Numbered from the stretch's first letter, positions 37,312 to 47,874 are shown. The stretch is DNA of 64,000 bases from Pseudomonadota bacterium (GCA_023428645.1 JAEYXD010000215.1:14066-78065); one strand, 5' to 3'. Numbers and translations are program-made. The notes: generated by a model from the letters alone, not told the origin.

Positions 37312-39183
37312 GTGAAGTCTGCACTTATTCGCGCAAGCCTCTGCGCGAGCGTTCTGTGGTGGATGGCGGGTTGCAGCGGCGGCGATGGCGGCAAGGTCGG
37401 CAACCCTCCGCTGCCGATTCCGACGGCCTCGTTCGCGGTGAGCTCTTCATCCGTCGACGAAGGCTCCGGGATCGAAGTGCAGGTCACATTATCTTCGCCG
37501 GCGCCGGGCATCGTCGTCATTCCATTCACCTTGACGGGCACGGCGCTGCGAAACGCCGATTACACGAGCGCTGTCAGTCCATTGCGAATCCCCTACGGCA
37601 GCTCGTCGGGGACGATCTATATCGGAGCGACGGACGACTGGGGCGATGAATCCGACGAGACGGTGATCGTGACGCTGGGTGAGCCGACGCATGCAACGCT
37701 CGGCGACATCGTGACCACGACGGTCTTCATCCGTGACACCGACGAACCGACCGTCATGGGACGAGTGACCGAATCCGTCTCGGGTACCGCGGTCGCGGGC
37801 GCTACCGCGCGCGTGGGGACGACGACCACGACGACCGACGACGGCGGCAAATACATGCTCCGCGGCTTTCCGGGCGCGCCGTCCGTCCGCGTCGATTTCG
37901 CTGCCGAAGGCTATGCGCCACAAGGCCGGGTGATCGGCAGCATCGCGATGGCGAATGGGGCGTTGAACGTGCCGATGGTGCCAGTAGCGGCAACGCATTC
38001 GTTCGCGACGGCGCAACCAGTGACGCTCACCGTGCCGAACTCTCCGGCGCAAGTCGTGCTGGCGGCCAGCAGTCTCGAGCGCGTGGGTGGGGGCGCCCCC
38101 GCCGGTGATGTCACGGCGCAAGTGACGCCGCTACCGCCCGCCAGCAATCTGGATGTGATGCCGGGCAATTACGTGGATGTTTCATTCGCGCCGTTCGAAA
38201 CCTACGGTGCGCTCGACGTGCGCTTCACGGATACCGCCGGTGCGCCGCTGGACCTCGCGGGCGGGCAGTTCGCTACCCTGCGGATTCCCGCGTCGGCGCG
38301 AGGCGCGTTGCCGCCGACCGTCTCCCTGTTCTACTACGACGCGGTGGCGGGCTTCTGGCGGCAACAGGGGATGGCGACGCTCGCGGGCGCCGCGCCGAAC
38401 CAGTACTACCAGGGCACGGTCACGCGTGCGGGAACCTGGAGCGCGGCCGCGTTCTATTCCGCGACGGTGGCCGTGACCGGCTGCGTGCAGGATGCTTCGG
38501 GCGCGCGTATTCCGGAAGCGATCGTCACCGTCGAGGCCACGACGTACGCAAGCAAGCTGTCGGCGCTCACGGATGCGGACGGCAATTTCACGCTGCCGAT
38601 GAAGGCCAGCAGTACTGCCTTCTTGCAGGCCGTCAAGGACAATGCCGTCTCCAACTCTCCGCGCATCCAGACCTCGACAGGAAACCTGGCGGTCACGCCA
38701 TGCTTGATGCTGAGCAGCACCAATCTGTCCATCAAGCTGACGTGGGGCGAGCGGCCGCTGGATCTGGACTCGCATACGCTTGGCGCGAATGCCGATCAGC
38801 ACGTGTTCTATGCGAGCCCGGGCTCATTGACCGAGCAGCCGTACATTGCGCTGGATGTCGACGATACGACGGGCCTCGGCCCGGAAGTGACGACGTTCTC
38901 GCGCCTCGCGCGCAATCGCCGCTACAGCTTCTACGTGCACAACTTCTCGAACACGTTCGATCCCGGACAGACGCGATCACCCGCGCGTGTGGAGATCACG
39001 AGCGGCGGAACGCAGCGCGTGTTCACGCCGCCCTCGGGCGAAACGGAATTGACCCGCTATTGGCACGTGTTCGATCTGACGACGAATCAGCAGTGTCTCG
39101 TGACCGTGGTGCCGGTGCAGCGGTTCACGGTGGCCGAACCAGTGCAGCAGAACGTCGGTAATGACGCGGTCTACTGCGAGTAG
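37312..39183 (+). CDS. Calx-beta domain lipoprotein with carboxypeptidase-regulatory-like repeats
   Basis: A 623-residue surface or periplasmic lipoprotein: signal peptide with lipobox MAGC (Cys near 21), then a Calx-beta domain (about 45-145; SSVDEGSGIEVQVTL, DESDETVIVTL) that may bind calcium. Two segments resembling carboxypeptidase regulatory-like (transthyretin-type) domains follow, at about 150-210 (RVTESVSGTAVAGATARVG) and 385-440 (CVQDASGARIPEAIVTVEA). The remaining 180 residues are beta-rich. A role in adhesion or carbohydrate binding is plausible but not shown. It stands alone; the start ATG has only a modest ribosome site. Confidence 0.75.
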   Translation: MKSALIRASLCASVLWWMAGCSGGDGGKVGNPPLPIPTASFAVSSSSVDEGSGIEVQVTLSSPAPGIVVIPFTLTGTALRNADYTSAVSPLRIPYGSSSGTIYIGATDDWGDESDETVIVTLGEPTHATLGDIVTTTVFIRDTDEPTVMGRVTESVSGTAVAGATARVGTTTTTTDDGGKYMLRGFPGAPSVRVDFAAEGYAPQGRVIGSIAMANGALNVPMVPVAATHSFATAQPVTLTVPNSPAQVVLAASSLERVGGGAPAGDVTAQVTPLPPASNLDVMPGNYVDVSFAPFETYGALDVRFTDTAGAPLDLAGGQFATLRIPASARGALPPTVSLFYYDAVAGFWRQQGMATLAGAAPNQYYQGTVTRAGTWSAAAFYSATVAVTGCVQDASGARIPEAIVTVEATTYASKLSALTDADGNFTLPMKASSTAFLQAVKDNAVSNSPRIQTSTGNLAVTPCLMLSSTNLSIKLTWGERPLDLDSHTLGANADQHVFYASPGSLTEQPYIALDVDDTTGLGPEVTTFSRLARNRRYSFYVHNFSNTFDPGQTRSPARVEITSGGTQRVFTPPSGETELTRYWHVFDLTTNQQCLVTVVPVQRFTVAEPVQQNVGNDAVYCE

Positions 39184-39241
39184 GGAGGGGGGGCTCGCGG
39201 GCGGGTGATGGCGCACCGCCTCATCCCGCCCGGCGCGGAAG

Positions 39242-39463
39242 CTACTCCGCTTCCTTGATGACTTCCCACATGCGGGAGCGCAGGGCGACGCAGATCCTCT
39301 CCAGTGTCTCGAGGCGCATGTTCTTGCGCCCTCGTTCGATCGCGGAGTAGTACGTCCGGTGCATGCCGACGGCTTCGGCGAACGCTTCCTGGCTGATCTC
39401 CTGGGCTTCGCGACGCCGCCTCAATGCGGCTCCGATGCGCTCCGGGAGTGAGTTGCGTTTCAT
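39242..39463 (-). CDS. XRE-family transcriptional regulator (small helix-turn-helix protein)
   Basis: A 73-residue protein consisting of one HTH_3 domain: ERIGAALRRRREAQEISQEA, then the recognition helix GMHRTYYSAIERGRKN, typical of Cro/C.-protein-like regulators. There is no effector domain. Three spaced repeats lie upstream over a putative -10 element (39491-39533), suggesting autoregulation. No restriction-modification or toxin gene is adjacent, so its targets are unknown. Confidence 0.88.
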   Translation of the reverse strand: MKRNSLPERIGAALRRRREAQEISQEAFAEAVGMHRTYYSAIERGRKNMRLETLERICVALRSRMWEVIKEAE

Positions 39464-39490
39464 GACGCAACCCTAGCTCTTGCACTGCAA

Positions 39491-39533
39491 TAGAACTACA
39501 GCGTCATAGCTCTACAGTATAAAAGCGCTACAT
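39491..39533 (-). promoter_or_regulatory. Putative autoregulatory operator of the XRE regulator: three repeats of 16-bp period
   Basis: On the plus strand TAGAACTACAG, TAGCTCTACAG and AAGCGCTACAT begin at 39491, 39507 and 39523, exactly 16 bp apart. On the minus strand a TATACT -10 element (39521-39516) lies among them, about 50 bp before the regulator's start. This is the layout expected of an XRE operator overlapping its own promoter. A matching -35 is weak. Confidence 0.5.
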
Positions 39534-39713
39534 CGGAAATCGCGGGCGAGCGAACGTGCGATGGGCTGTGCGGCGGTCGCCGAGCATGTCTCGTCGGTTA
39601 GAGAAGGGCAGGCGAGAGGCAAACGGAGCTGGGGGTACAGCACGTCTGCGCTCCCTCCCGCCCGCCCTAAACTTGCGACGTTGGCGGCCGCGGACGCCTG
39701 TGTCAGCGCCGAT

Positions 39714-40850
39714 TCATCGCCGCGCTCGTGTCTCTGGGTTGTTCGCCGCGATCGGGTCCGGGTAGGGTGCGATCGAGAGTATTCCGGCATCCGTGTCGAG
39801 CGTGTAGACCGCACCGTGCTGCTCCAGATACGAGGCGATGGCCTGCGGATCGGAGGCGTCGAAGGTGCCCGTGACCGGCTGCATCAACAGGCGTTGATCC
39901 ACGACCTTGAGCTGCAGCGCATTGCGCCGGTTGAACTCCTGAAGCACTCGCGCGAGGGGATCGCCGTGGAACGAGAGGCGCACCTTCGCCCAGGCCAGCG
40001 CTTCCTCCACGTTCACTTGCCGCAGCGCGAGCAGGCCCGACCCGGTGGCGACGATCTCATCGCCCGCCTTGAGCGCGATTGAGGCCGCTCCAATCTGCGT
40101 GCTGCCGCGCCCTGTCGCGCTCGACGACGTGACTGCGACGGTGCCTTGCTCGACGGTGACGCGCACTCGGCCGGGTTCGTCGATGCTCATGGCGAACACC
40201 GTGCCCAGCGCGGTCGCGGAGGCCAGCTCGGTCTCGACGATGAAGGGTCGCGCGGGATTGTTCGCGACATGAAACAGGGCTTCACCTCGAGCGAGTCGCA
40301 GATGCAGGCGATCGCTCGTGTAGTGGACGTCGACCTGCGTGTGCGGGCCCACGCGCACGATCGTGCCGTCGTTCAGGGTTTTCGTCTGCCACTCGCCGGC
40401 GCGCGTGATGATCACGGTGTCCGCGGTCGCATGGAGTGCGGCCGTCGCGGCCGTGAACAGCGCCACGAAGCAAGCGATCGCGCCTACGTACCACGGCCTG
40501 CGCTTCGTCGCGGCCGGCGCGCTGCTCATTCGCTGCGTGACGCACGTGCGCGCGCTCGTCATGTCAACCGAGTCGGGCGGCGCGGTCCAATCGAAGAGCT
40601 CGCGTACGTTCGTTCTTGCGCGCAGCAGCCGCTGGATGTCGAGCCGCCGGTGAGGGTCCGCGCGCCACACCGTGAAGATGCCGCGAAGCTCGTGCTCGAG
40701 CGCTATGGCGATCAGCATCTCGCGGACGTGCGCCGGCGACTCGCGCAGCCAGTTCACGAATTCAACGTGCGCTTGCGGCGTCCCGTCGTCGAGCCGCCTG
40801 AGCAACTCCGCCGCTTGCTCGGCCAGAGACTTGTCCGTGGGCGCGTTCAT
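39714..40850 (-). CDS. FecR-family anti-sigma/transmembrane sensor
   Basis: A 378-residue protein with the three FecR parts: an N-terminal cytoplasmic DUF4880-like domain (EQAAELLRRLDDG), one membrane helix at about 130-150, a periplasmic FecR domain (TVIITRAGEWQTKTLNDG, TVRVTVEQGTVAV-like strands) and a C-terminal DUF4974/secretin-like domain (VEEALAWAKVRLSFHGD) that contacts TonB receptors. It is third in line after an ECF sigma factor and a second FecR-like gene, 144 bp downstream of the latter. No receptor gene is nearby. Confidence 0.88.
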   Translation of the reverse strand: MNAPTDKSLAEQAAELLRRLDDGTPQAHVEFVNWLRESPAHVREMLIAIALEHELRGIFTVWRADPHRRLDIQRLLRARTNVRELFDWTAPPDSVDMTSARTCVTQRMSSAPAATKRRPWYVGAIACFVALFTAATAALHATADTVIITRAGEWQTKTLNDGTIVRVGPHTQVDVHYTSDRLHLRLARGEALFHVANNPARPFIVETELASATALGTVFAMSIDEPGRVRVTVEQGTVAVTSSSATGRGSTQIGAASIALKAGDEIVATGSGLLALRQVNVEEALAWAKVRLSFHGDPLARVLQEFNRRNALQLKVVDQRLLMQPVTGTFDASDPQAIASYLEQHGAVYTLDTDAGILSIAPYPDPIAANNPETRARR

Positions 40851-40994
40851 AGCGTGTACCGATGCGCTCCTAGCGAGTGATCCTGAAAACCTTGCTTTGA
40901 GTACCTAGTCCGTCACTGCGAATGACTCGGCTGGCGGCGACAACCCGGACTAGGCGGCGTGATTTTGCCGCTGTGTAGGAAATCGGAGGGGGGC

Positions 40995-41777
40995 TTAGCG
41001 GATGAGAATGTCGTTGCCGCGCCGCTCCAGGACGATCGTGCGATCCCACGGGTTCATGGCGCGCATGTCGAGCACCGCGGGCAGGGCGCTCTGACCGACG
41101 CGGCCGGCCGCCGAGAGAGCGTTGGGTCGCGCTCCAAGTGCTTGAGCGTCAAGGCGCTGGCTCAGCTCCGGGCCTTCGCTTGCCGCGGCAATCACGCGCA
41201 TACGGAGCGGGCGCGGCGAAGACGTGCCGATTGCGAGCATGGGCCGAGCGCCAGCGGTCTCGGCATCGCGCACGCTTGCCGCGAATATCACGAGGACGCC
41301 GGAACCAGCGTCGATCGCGAGCGCGGATCCTTCAGCCAGCTCAACGACCTGCGGCCCATCGAGCGCCGTGCCGCAGTCGCAAGCATGGAGCCAGCTGCGC
41401 ACGGGCGAGGGCGCTACCACGAGCGCAACGGTGGTCGCCGCAAACGCCAGGCTGGCCGCGACGAGTATCCGCGAGCGCTTGTTCGCGATCTTGCCCGACA
41501 GCCGCGGATCGCTATCGCGAAGCGTCAGAACGTTCCCAGAGGCCGCTAGCAATCGATTGACGTCGATCCGTTCGAGCCGGCACCGGAAGACGTGGCGCAT
41601 GGCGAGGTCCATGCTCGCGGCCGCCAGCAGCTCGCCGCTGTGTTGCGGGGACCGCGACAGCCAGGCGAGCAACCGCTCCTTCTCGCGAGCATCGGCGGTC
41701 TGGCCACGGAGCAGCCACTCAGCGGCGTGTTCGGCAATCAACAATTCCTCATCGAGGCTATGAGCGCGAGGCTCCAT
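40995..41777 (-). CDS. Divergent, short FecR-like membrane protein
   Basis: A 260-residue protein with the same N-terminal design as FecR (EHAAEWLLRGQTADAREKER, a sigma-binding-type domain) and one membrane helix at about 105-125. The periplasmic part is only about 130 residues and lacks the recognisable FecR strands and the DUF4974 domain; it has a CDC motif just after the membrane helix. It begins 9 bp after the sigma gene, so it is the most likely direct anti-sigma partner. Whether it senses anything is unknown. Confidence 0.7.
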   Translation of the reverse strand: MEPRAHSLDEELLIAEHAAEWLLRGQTADAREKERLLAWLSRSPQHSGELLAAASMDLAMRHVFRCRLERIDVNRLLAASGNVLTLRDSDPRLSGKIANKRSRILVAASLAFAATTVALVVAPSPVRSWLHACDCGTALDGPQVVELAEGSALAIDAGSGVLVIFAASVRDAETAGARPMLAIGTSSPRPLRMRVIAAASEGPELSQRLDAQALGARPNALSAAGRVGQSALPAVLDMRAMNPWDRTIVLERRGNDILIR

Positions 41778-41786
41778 GCGAGATCC

Positions 41787-42329
41787 CTATTCGCTCCATA
41801 GCAGTATTCGCATGCGTGCCTTCGCGCGGGTGAGGTACTTGTCCACGCTCTTGGGGCTGAGGCCGAGGTGCTGCGCGATCTCGCTGCACGACATGCCTTC
41901 CTGATAGTGCAGCACCAGCGCCGCGGCTTGCAGCGGTGGCAGTTGTCCGAGCGCCTTCTCGAGCTCGCGTTCGAGGCTCGTGCGCTCCGCGATATCGTCG
42001 GGCAGCGCCTGTGAAGCGTCGTCGGCCCAGTTGTCGACCACATCGCTGTCCGGTGTCACATGGTCGTGGCGGCGTCGCTCCGCGACCGTGAAATCAGCGA
42101 CGACATTCGCGGCGATGCTGTAGAGATACGCGAGCGGCTCGCGAATGCACTCCATGCGGTCCATGCGCAGCAGGCGCATGTACACCTCCTGCTTCAGATC
42201 GTCGAGGTCCTGAGGTCGACGTAACCGGCGCAGGAGATAACGATGCAGCTCGCGCCGATAGTGGTGTCCGATCGCCCAGGCGCGTTGCGGAAGTGTCGCC
42301 TTCATTTGAATTGGAGTTGTCGAGACCAT
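41787..42329 (-). CDS. ECF-type RNA polymerase sigma factor
   Basis: A 180-residue FecI-like sigma factor with region 2 (DLDDLKQEVYMRLLRM) and region 4 (LPPLQAAALVLHYQEGMSCSEIAQ and LGLSPKSVDKYL). It should direct transcription in response to a signal passed by the adjacent FecR-type proteins. ATG 42329 has AAGGAGA 7 bp upstream, which excludes a longer frame reaching 42539. Confidence 0.9.
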   Translation of the reverse strand: MVSTTPIQMKATLPQRAWAIGHHYRRELHRYLLRRLRRPQDLDDLKQEVYMRLLRMDRMECIREPLAYLYSIAANVVADFTVAERRRHDHVTPDSDVVDNWADDASQALPDDIAERTSLERELEKALGQLPPLQAAALVLHYQEGMSCSEIAQHLGLSPKSVDKYLTRAKARMRILLWSE

Positions 42330-42748
42330 GCCCCTGTCTCCTTGACTGCGATGTGCCGGAAAGTCCGGACATGAGGGTGCTGCGCGTTGACAGTCGTCCA
42401 TCGAGAGATTTCCGTGCATGTGATCGATGCGCGGAGGACATCGAAGCGCATGTCGAGGTCGCGAAGACGACTGAACCCATGGCATCGGTACGCCCGGCGC
42501 GAGGGCGCGGTCCGCACCATCGATGCTGGCTGCCATCATGGCGAACCGGGCACAGCAATCTTTTTCGTTGTTTCGACATATGGCAGAAAAAGTTGCTGCG
42601 CATCGGTGGGATTACGGCCGACACACAGCAGAAAATGTTGATAGTGCAACGACGACGAAGTGCTAGCTGCGTAGTGCAATCCAGGATTCGTGCCGAAGTG
42701 TCTTGCGCGCATGAAAGTGCGTAGACGCGCGCGCAGCAGTAGAGCGCG
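42330..42748. other. Intergenic region upstream of the ECF sigma gene
   Basis: This region of about 420 bp upstream of the sigma start includes AT-richer stretches at about 42540-42660 (CTTTTTCGTTGTTTCG, AGAAAATGTTGATAG) where the promoter probably lies. I see no credible gene on either strand. Confidence 0.4.
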
Positions 42749-42853
42749 GGCTTGCATCGCGGCGAAACGGGGCAGATGGAAGTGGCTTGCGTCGCGGCGA
42801 AACGCCGCAGCGCGCTGCGGCTTGCATCGCAGCGAAATTGGCGCTCAGGTCGT
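42749..42853. repeat. Three direct repeats, 21-bp core, exact 35-bp period
   Basis: GGCTTGC(A/G)TCGC(G/A)GCGAAA starts at 42749, 42784 and 42819. The first 21 bp of each unit is nearly identical; the next 14 bp differ. The array lies between the 3' end of the pqqD-like gene (minus strand) and the sigma promoter. There is no cas gene and only three units, so it is not a CRISPR array; it may be a protein-binding array or an RNA-encoding element. Confidence 0.75.
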
Positions 42854-42892
42854 CGGTGCTTCGAGAGGCACGCCGCGCGTCGCTATGGCGTG

Positions 42893-43180
42893 CTATGTCT
42901 CATTGATCCATCCGCGCGCCACGGCCGCGTTCAGGAATTCGACGATTTCCGACGGACGTGTCTGGCTGTGCGTGTCGCGCACGACCTCCGCGACGATCGA
43001 CGCGCGATCGCGCGATCCGTCGCACAGGCGCAGGATCGCGGCGGCGATCTTGTTCAGCTGCACCTCGCCGTCCGGGCAGACGAGCACGAGCATGGCATCG
43101 CTCGCCTCGTCGCCTCGCAAGTGGATCCCGGAGGCGAGACGGATCAGTACTCGCGGAGTGCCGTTGTTCCTGCTCCTCAC
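42893..43180 (-). CDS. pqqD: PqqD-like protein (PQQ peptide chaperone family)
   Basis: A 95-residue product with the PqqD pattern: RLASGIHLRGDE, a strand block (MLVLVCPDGEVQLNK) and the signature AAAILRLCDGSRDRASIVAE. PqqD presents the precursor peptide PqqA to the radical-SAM enzyme PqqE during PQQ synthesis. No pqqA, B, C or E is nearby, but two PQQ enzymes are. The GTG at 43180 is chosen to give family length without overlapping the regulator gene upstream; the ribosome site is weak. It could instead be a PqqD-like relay of another peptide pathway. Confidence 0.65.
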   Translation of the reverse strand: MRSRNNGTPRVLIRLASGIHLRGDEASDAMLVLVCPDGEVQLNKIAAAILRLCDGSRDRASIVAEVVRDTHSQTRPSEIVEFLNAAVARGWINET

Positions 43181-43295
43181 GATTACAACCCGCCATCTTC
43201 TGTCGACATGAGCCCGCCACGATTCGGCGCGGTCGGCAATGCCTTGCGGCACCGACTGCACGATTGGAAGCAGGTTGCGTGCCAGCGCGGGGTCG

Positions 43296-45302
<2,007 letters not shown>

Positions 45303-45340
45303 CTTTGCCCCATTGACGATGGCTCATATGCGAGGCGTCC

Positions 45341-45390
45341 CTGTGTCGCTGTCTCACTGTGTCACATTGTCATGTCTCACTGTCATACGC
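45341..45390 (+). promoter_or_regulatory. Putative upstream activator sites for the sigma-54 activator
   Basis: TGTCTCACTGT occurs at 45350-45360 and again at 45373-45383 (23 bp apart), with GTGTCACATTGTCA between them. The cluster is 110-150 bp upstream of the -24 element of the porin promoter, a typical distance for enhancer sites, and directly before the activator's own start, so it may also autoregulate. Confidence 0.5.
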
Positions 45391-45492
45391 ATTACACGTG
45401 AGGGTGCTCAATAGCTGGTCATTCGCTCACACCAAGAAGCGAAGCTGAAGGCGACGGCGGGTCGCGCGTAGTCACGCACCTACCGCGATTAC

Positions 45493-45508
45493 TGGCATAC
45501 GCCTTGCT
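45493..45508 (+). promoter_or_regulatory. Sigma-54 (-24/-12) promoter of the porin/methanol oxidation genes
   Basis: TGGCATACGCCTTGCT matches TGGCAC-N5-TTGC with one mismatch; GG at 45494-45495 and GC at 45506-45507 are exactly 12 bp apart, as required. The porin ATG is 41 bp downstream, and a sigma-54 activator gene lies divergently next to it. Confidence 0.75.
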
Positions 45509-45548
45509 AGATCCGACCACCCTTCAAATGCGAGCAAGGAGCAGTGTC

Positions 45549-46796
45549 ATGCCGAGAACAACGATGCGGCGATGCGGATCCGAAGTTGCGGTGAAGCACG
45601 CTGCGTGCGGGCTCTTGCTCACGACGGTTGTCTTGGCAACGCCGGCGCGCGCGGTAGAGATAGCGGCGGGTGACTGGAAGTTCACGGCCAATGGCAATGT
45701 CAACGTTCACTACATCGGCGCGAATTGCGAAGCCGAGACGACGCCGCCTGTCGTCGGCGGTCTCGCTTGTCGCGGTGCGGGTGGCGAGGACCATTCGTCG
45801 GCGGTCAGCAATGGACTGTTGCCCGCGGCACTGGCGATCGGGGCCTCCACGACACAAAGGGGTCTCGACATCGGCGTGACGTTCGGCTTCTACCCCGGCA
45901 TCAGCACGAACGATGGCAGTCCGAATCTGCAACAGGGCGCGACTCTGCTGAATACGGCGCTCGGCACGACCGCCATCGACATGCGCCAAGTGTTCCTGAC
46001 GTTCGGGAACGATCACATGGGAGAGTTCAAGTTGGGCCGCGACCTGGGTCTGTTCCAAGGTGACGTGATCTTGAACGACATGACGCTGCCTGGCGTCGGC
46101 GGGGCCAACGGCAACTACGCGACGCCTGCGAATACCGCGCTTGGCTCGATCGGCCTCGGCTATATCTATGCGGACTGGCTCGCGCAGATCAACTACACGA
46201 CCCCGAATCTCGCGGGCTTCAAGATCACCATCGGCATCTTCGATCCACTCGAGCCGCTCCAGGATGTTCCGCCTGTGCCGGAGAGTTCGCCAGGGTATCA
46301 GGCCAAAATCGCATTCACGAAAGGTCCGGTCTATCTCTCCGCGAGCTACATGAGGCAGAAGCACCATGGCACTACGAACCTAGGCGGCTTCGACAGCGAC
46401 GGCTTCGATGTCGGCGGCAGGGTGAGCTTCGGCGGCCTCGAGATCCTGGGCTGGTATTACAAGGGCAGTGGCGTTGGCACGACGGCGCTGTTCCTCTTCG
46501 CCGCCGATGTCCTCGGCCGGGAGCGCGACTCGGACGGCTTCCTCGCGCAAGTGACCTACAAATTTGGCGACGTCAAGCTGGGTGTGAATTACGGGGAGAG
46601 CAATCTCGATCTGACGTCTGGCGAGCCGGCGTCGGATCTGGTGAAGACGAACAAGAAATACACCGGAGGCGTGTACTACTCGCTCACGAAGAACCTCACG
46701 CTGCTCGCCGAGTACACGGACACGCGGGCGGAGGCCCACGACAGGACGAGGAACGACAGCAATAACTACAACGTCGGCGCGTATCTGTCGTTCTGA
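45549..46796 (+). CDS. Outer-membrane porin
   Basis: A 415-residue protein with a signal peptide (ending ATPARA, about residue 36) and a beta-barrel body of alternating aromatic and polar residues (GDWKFTANGNVNVHY, LGRDLGLFQGD). It ends in ...NNYNVGAYLSF, with the terminal Phe typical of outer-membrane barrels. It presumably admits the alcohol or lanthanide substrates of the cluster; that role is inferred from position. ATG 45549 has AAGGAG 8 bp upstream; a longer frame starts 45 bp earlier without one. The next gene starts 10 bp after its stop, so they form one transcript. Confidence 0.88.
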   Translation: MPRTTMRRCGSEVAVKHAACGLLLTTVVLATPARAVEIAAGDWKFTANGNVNVHYIGANCEAETTPPVVGGLACRGAGGEDHSSAVSNGLLPAALAIGASTTQRGLDIGVTFGFYPGISTNDGSPNLQQGATLLNTALGTTAIDMRQVFLTFGNDHMGEFKLGRDLGLFQGDVILNDMTLPGVGGANGNYATPANTALGSIGLGYIYADWLAQINYTTPNLAGFKITIGIFDPLEPLQDVPPVPESSPGYQAKIAFTKGPVYLSASYMRQKHHGTTNLGGFDSDGFDVGGRVSFGGLEILGWYYKGSGVGTTALFLFAADVLGRERDSDGFLAQVTYKFGDVKLGVNYGESNLDLTSGEPASDLVKTNKKYTGGVYYSLTKNLTLLAEYTDTRAEAHDRTRNDSNNYNVGAYLSF

Positions 46797-46806
46797 ACGA
46801 GAGACG

Positions 46807-47871
46807 ATGAAGTCGCGGCCGGCGTCGGTTCATCGCACACGGTGTCTCGGTCTGTTCGCGTGCGCGCTCGGTGCGCTCGCAGCGCCGGCGGAGGCCGAGC
46901 GCGCGTACGTGTCGAACGAGGATGGCGACAGCATTTCCGTGCTGGACACGCAACGCGAGGCCGTCGTCGCAACGATCGATGTCGGCAAGCGCCCGCGCGG
47001 GCTGAAGGTCGACGCGGCGGGCCGCTTGTTCGTCGCGGTGAGCGGCTTGCCGAAATGCCCGCCGACGGTGCCGGACGAGGAGTGCGCGAAGCTCGAGCGC
47101 GATCTCGACGCGGACGGCATCGCGGTCGTCGACACGGCGTCGCGCCGGATCGTGAAGGTGCTCGCCGCTGGCTCCGATCCCGAGCAGTTCGCGTTGAGCG
47201 CGGACGGCGCACGTCTGTTCGTTTCGAACGAGGATGCCGGGAGGATGTCCGTCGTCGATGTCGCGAGCGGCAAGGTCGTTGCGAGCGTCGCCGTCGGACA
47301 GGAGCCGGAGGGCGTCGCGGTGACGCCGAACGGGCGCTGGGTTCTGGTCGCGAGCGAATCGAACCATGCCGTCGCCGTGATCGACACCCGGACGCTGCAG
47401 GTGGTCCGTTCGGTGGAAGTGGGGCAACGACCGCGCGACATCGCGTTCACGGCCGATAGCAGCACGGCCTACGTGTCGGGCGAGCTCGACAGCTCCTTGT
47501 GGCGATTCGCGGTGGAGCGGGACGAACCGGCGGAGCGCGTGCTGCAGTTGCGCAAGGATGCGCGGCCGATGGCCGTCATCGTCGATCCGAAGCGCGATCG
47601 CCTGTATCTGAGCACGGGCCGTGGCGGCACCGTCGCGGTCGTCGATATTCCGCCCACGGGAGAAGTGAAGCTCGTGACGGAAGTGCGCGTCGGGCAGCGG
47701 CCTTGGGGTATGGCGCTCTCGCCGGACGGCAGGCTGCTCTACACGGCGAACGGTCCCTCCAACGACGTCAGCATCGTCGACACGTCGACGCTGCGCACGA
47801 TCGACACGATCGCTGTCGGGCGATCGCCATGGGGAGTGGCGCTCGGGCCCGCTCCCGCGGCGACCCGGTAA
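46807..47871 (+). CDS. PQQ-dependent catabolism-associated beta-propeller protein (YVTN repeats)
   Basis: A 354-residue exported protein with a signal peptide (cut near AEAERA) and about seven YVTN-type repeats (AYVSNEDGDSISVLDT, LFVSNEDAGRMSVVDV, TAYVSGELDSSLWRF). It matches the family described as associated with PQQ-dependent catabolism (TIGR03866). Its exact job is unknown. Cys pair CPPTVPDEEC lies near residue 80. It follows the porin after 10 bp. Confidence 0.88.
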   Translation: MKSRPASVHRTRCLGLFACALGALAAPAEAERAYVSNEDGDSISVLDTQREAVVATIDVGKRPRGLKVDAAGRLFVAVSGLPKCPPTVPDEECAKLERDLDADGIAVVDTASRRIVKVLAAGSDPEQFALSADGARLFVSNEDAGRMSVVDVASGKVVASVAVGQEPEGVAVTPNGRWVLVASESNHAVAVIDTRTLQVVRSVEVGQRPRDIAFTADSSTAYVSGELDSSLWRFAVERDEPAERVLQLRKDARPMAVIVDPKRDRLYLSTGRGGTVAVVDIPPTGEVKLVTEVRVGQRPWGMALSPDGRLLYTANGPSNDVSIVDTSTLRTIDTIAVGRSPWGVALGPAPAATR

Positions 47872-47874
47872 TGA

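Noticed and set aside
42749..42853. CRISPR array
   Set aside because: Only three units, short 14-bp variable parts, diverging last copy and no cas genes; described as direct repeats instead.
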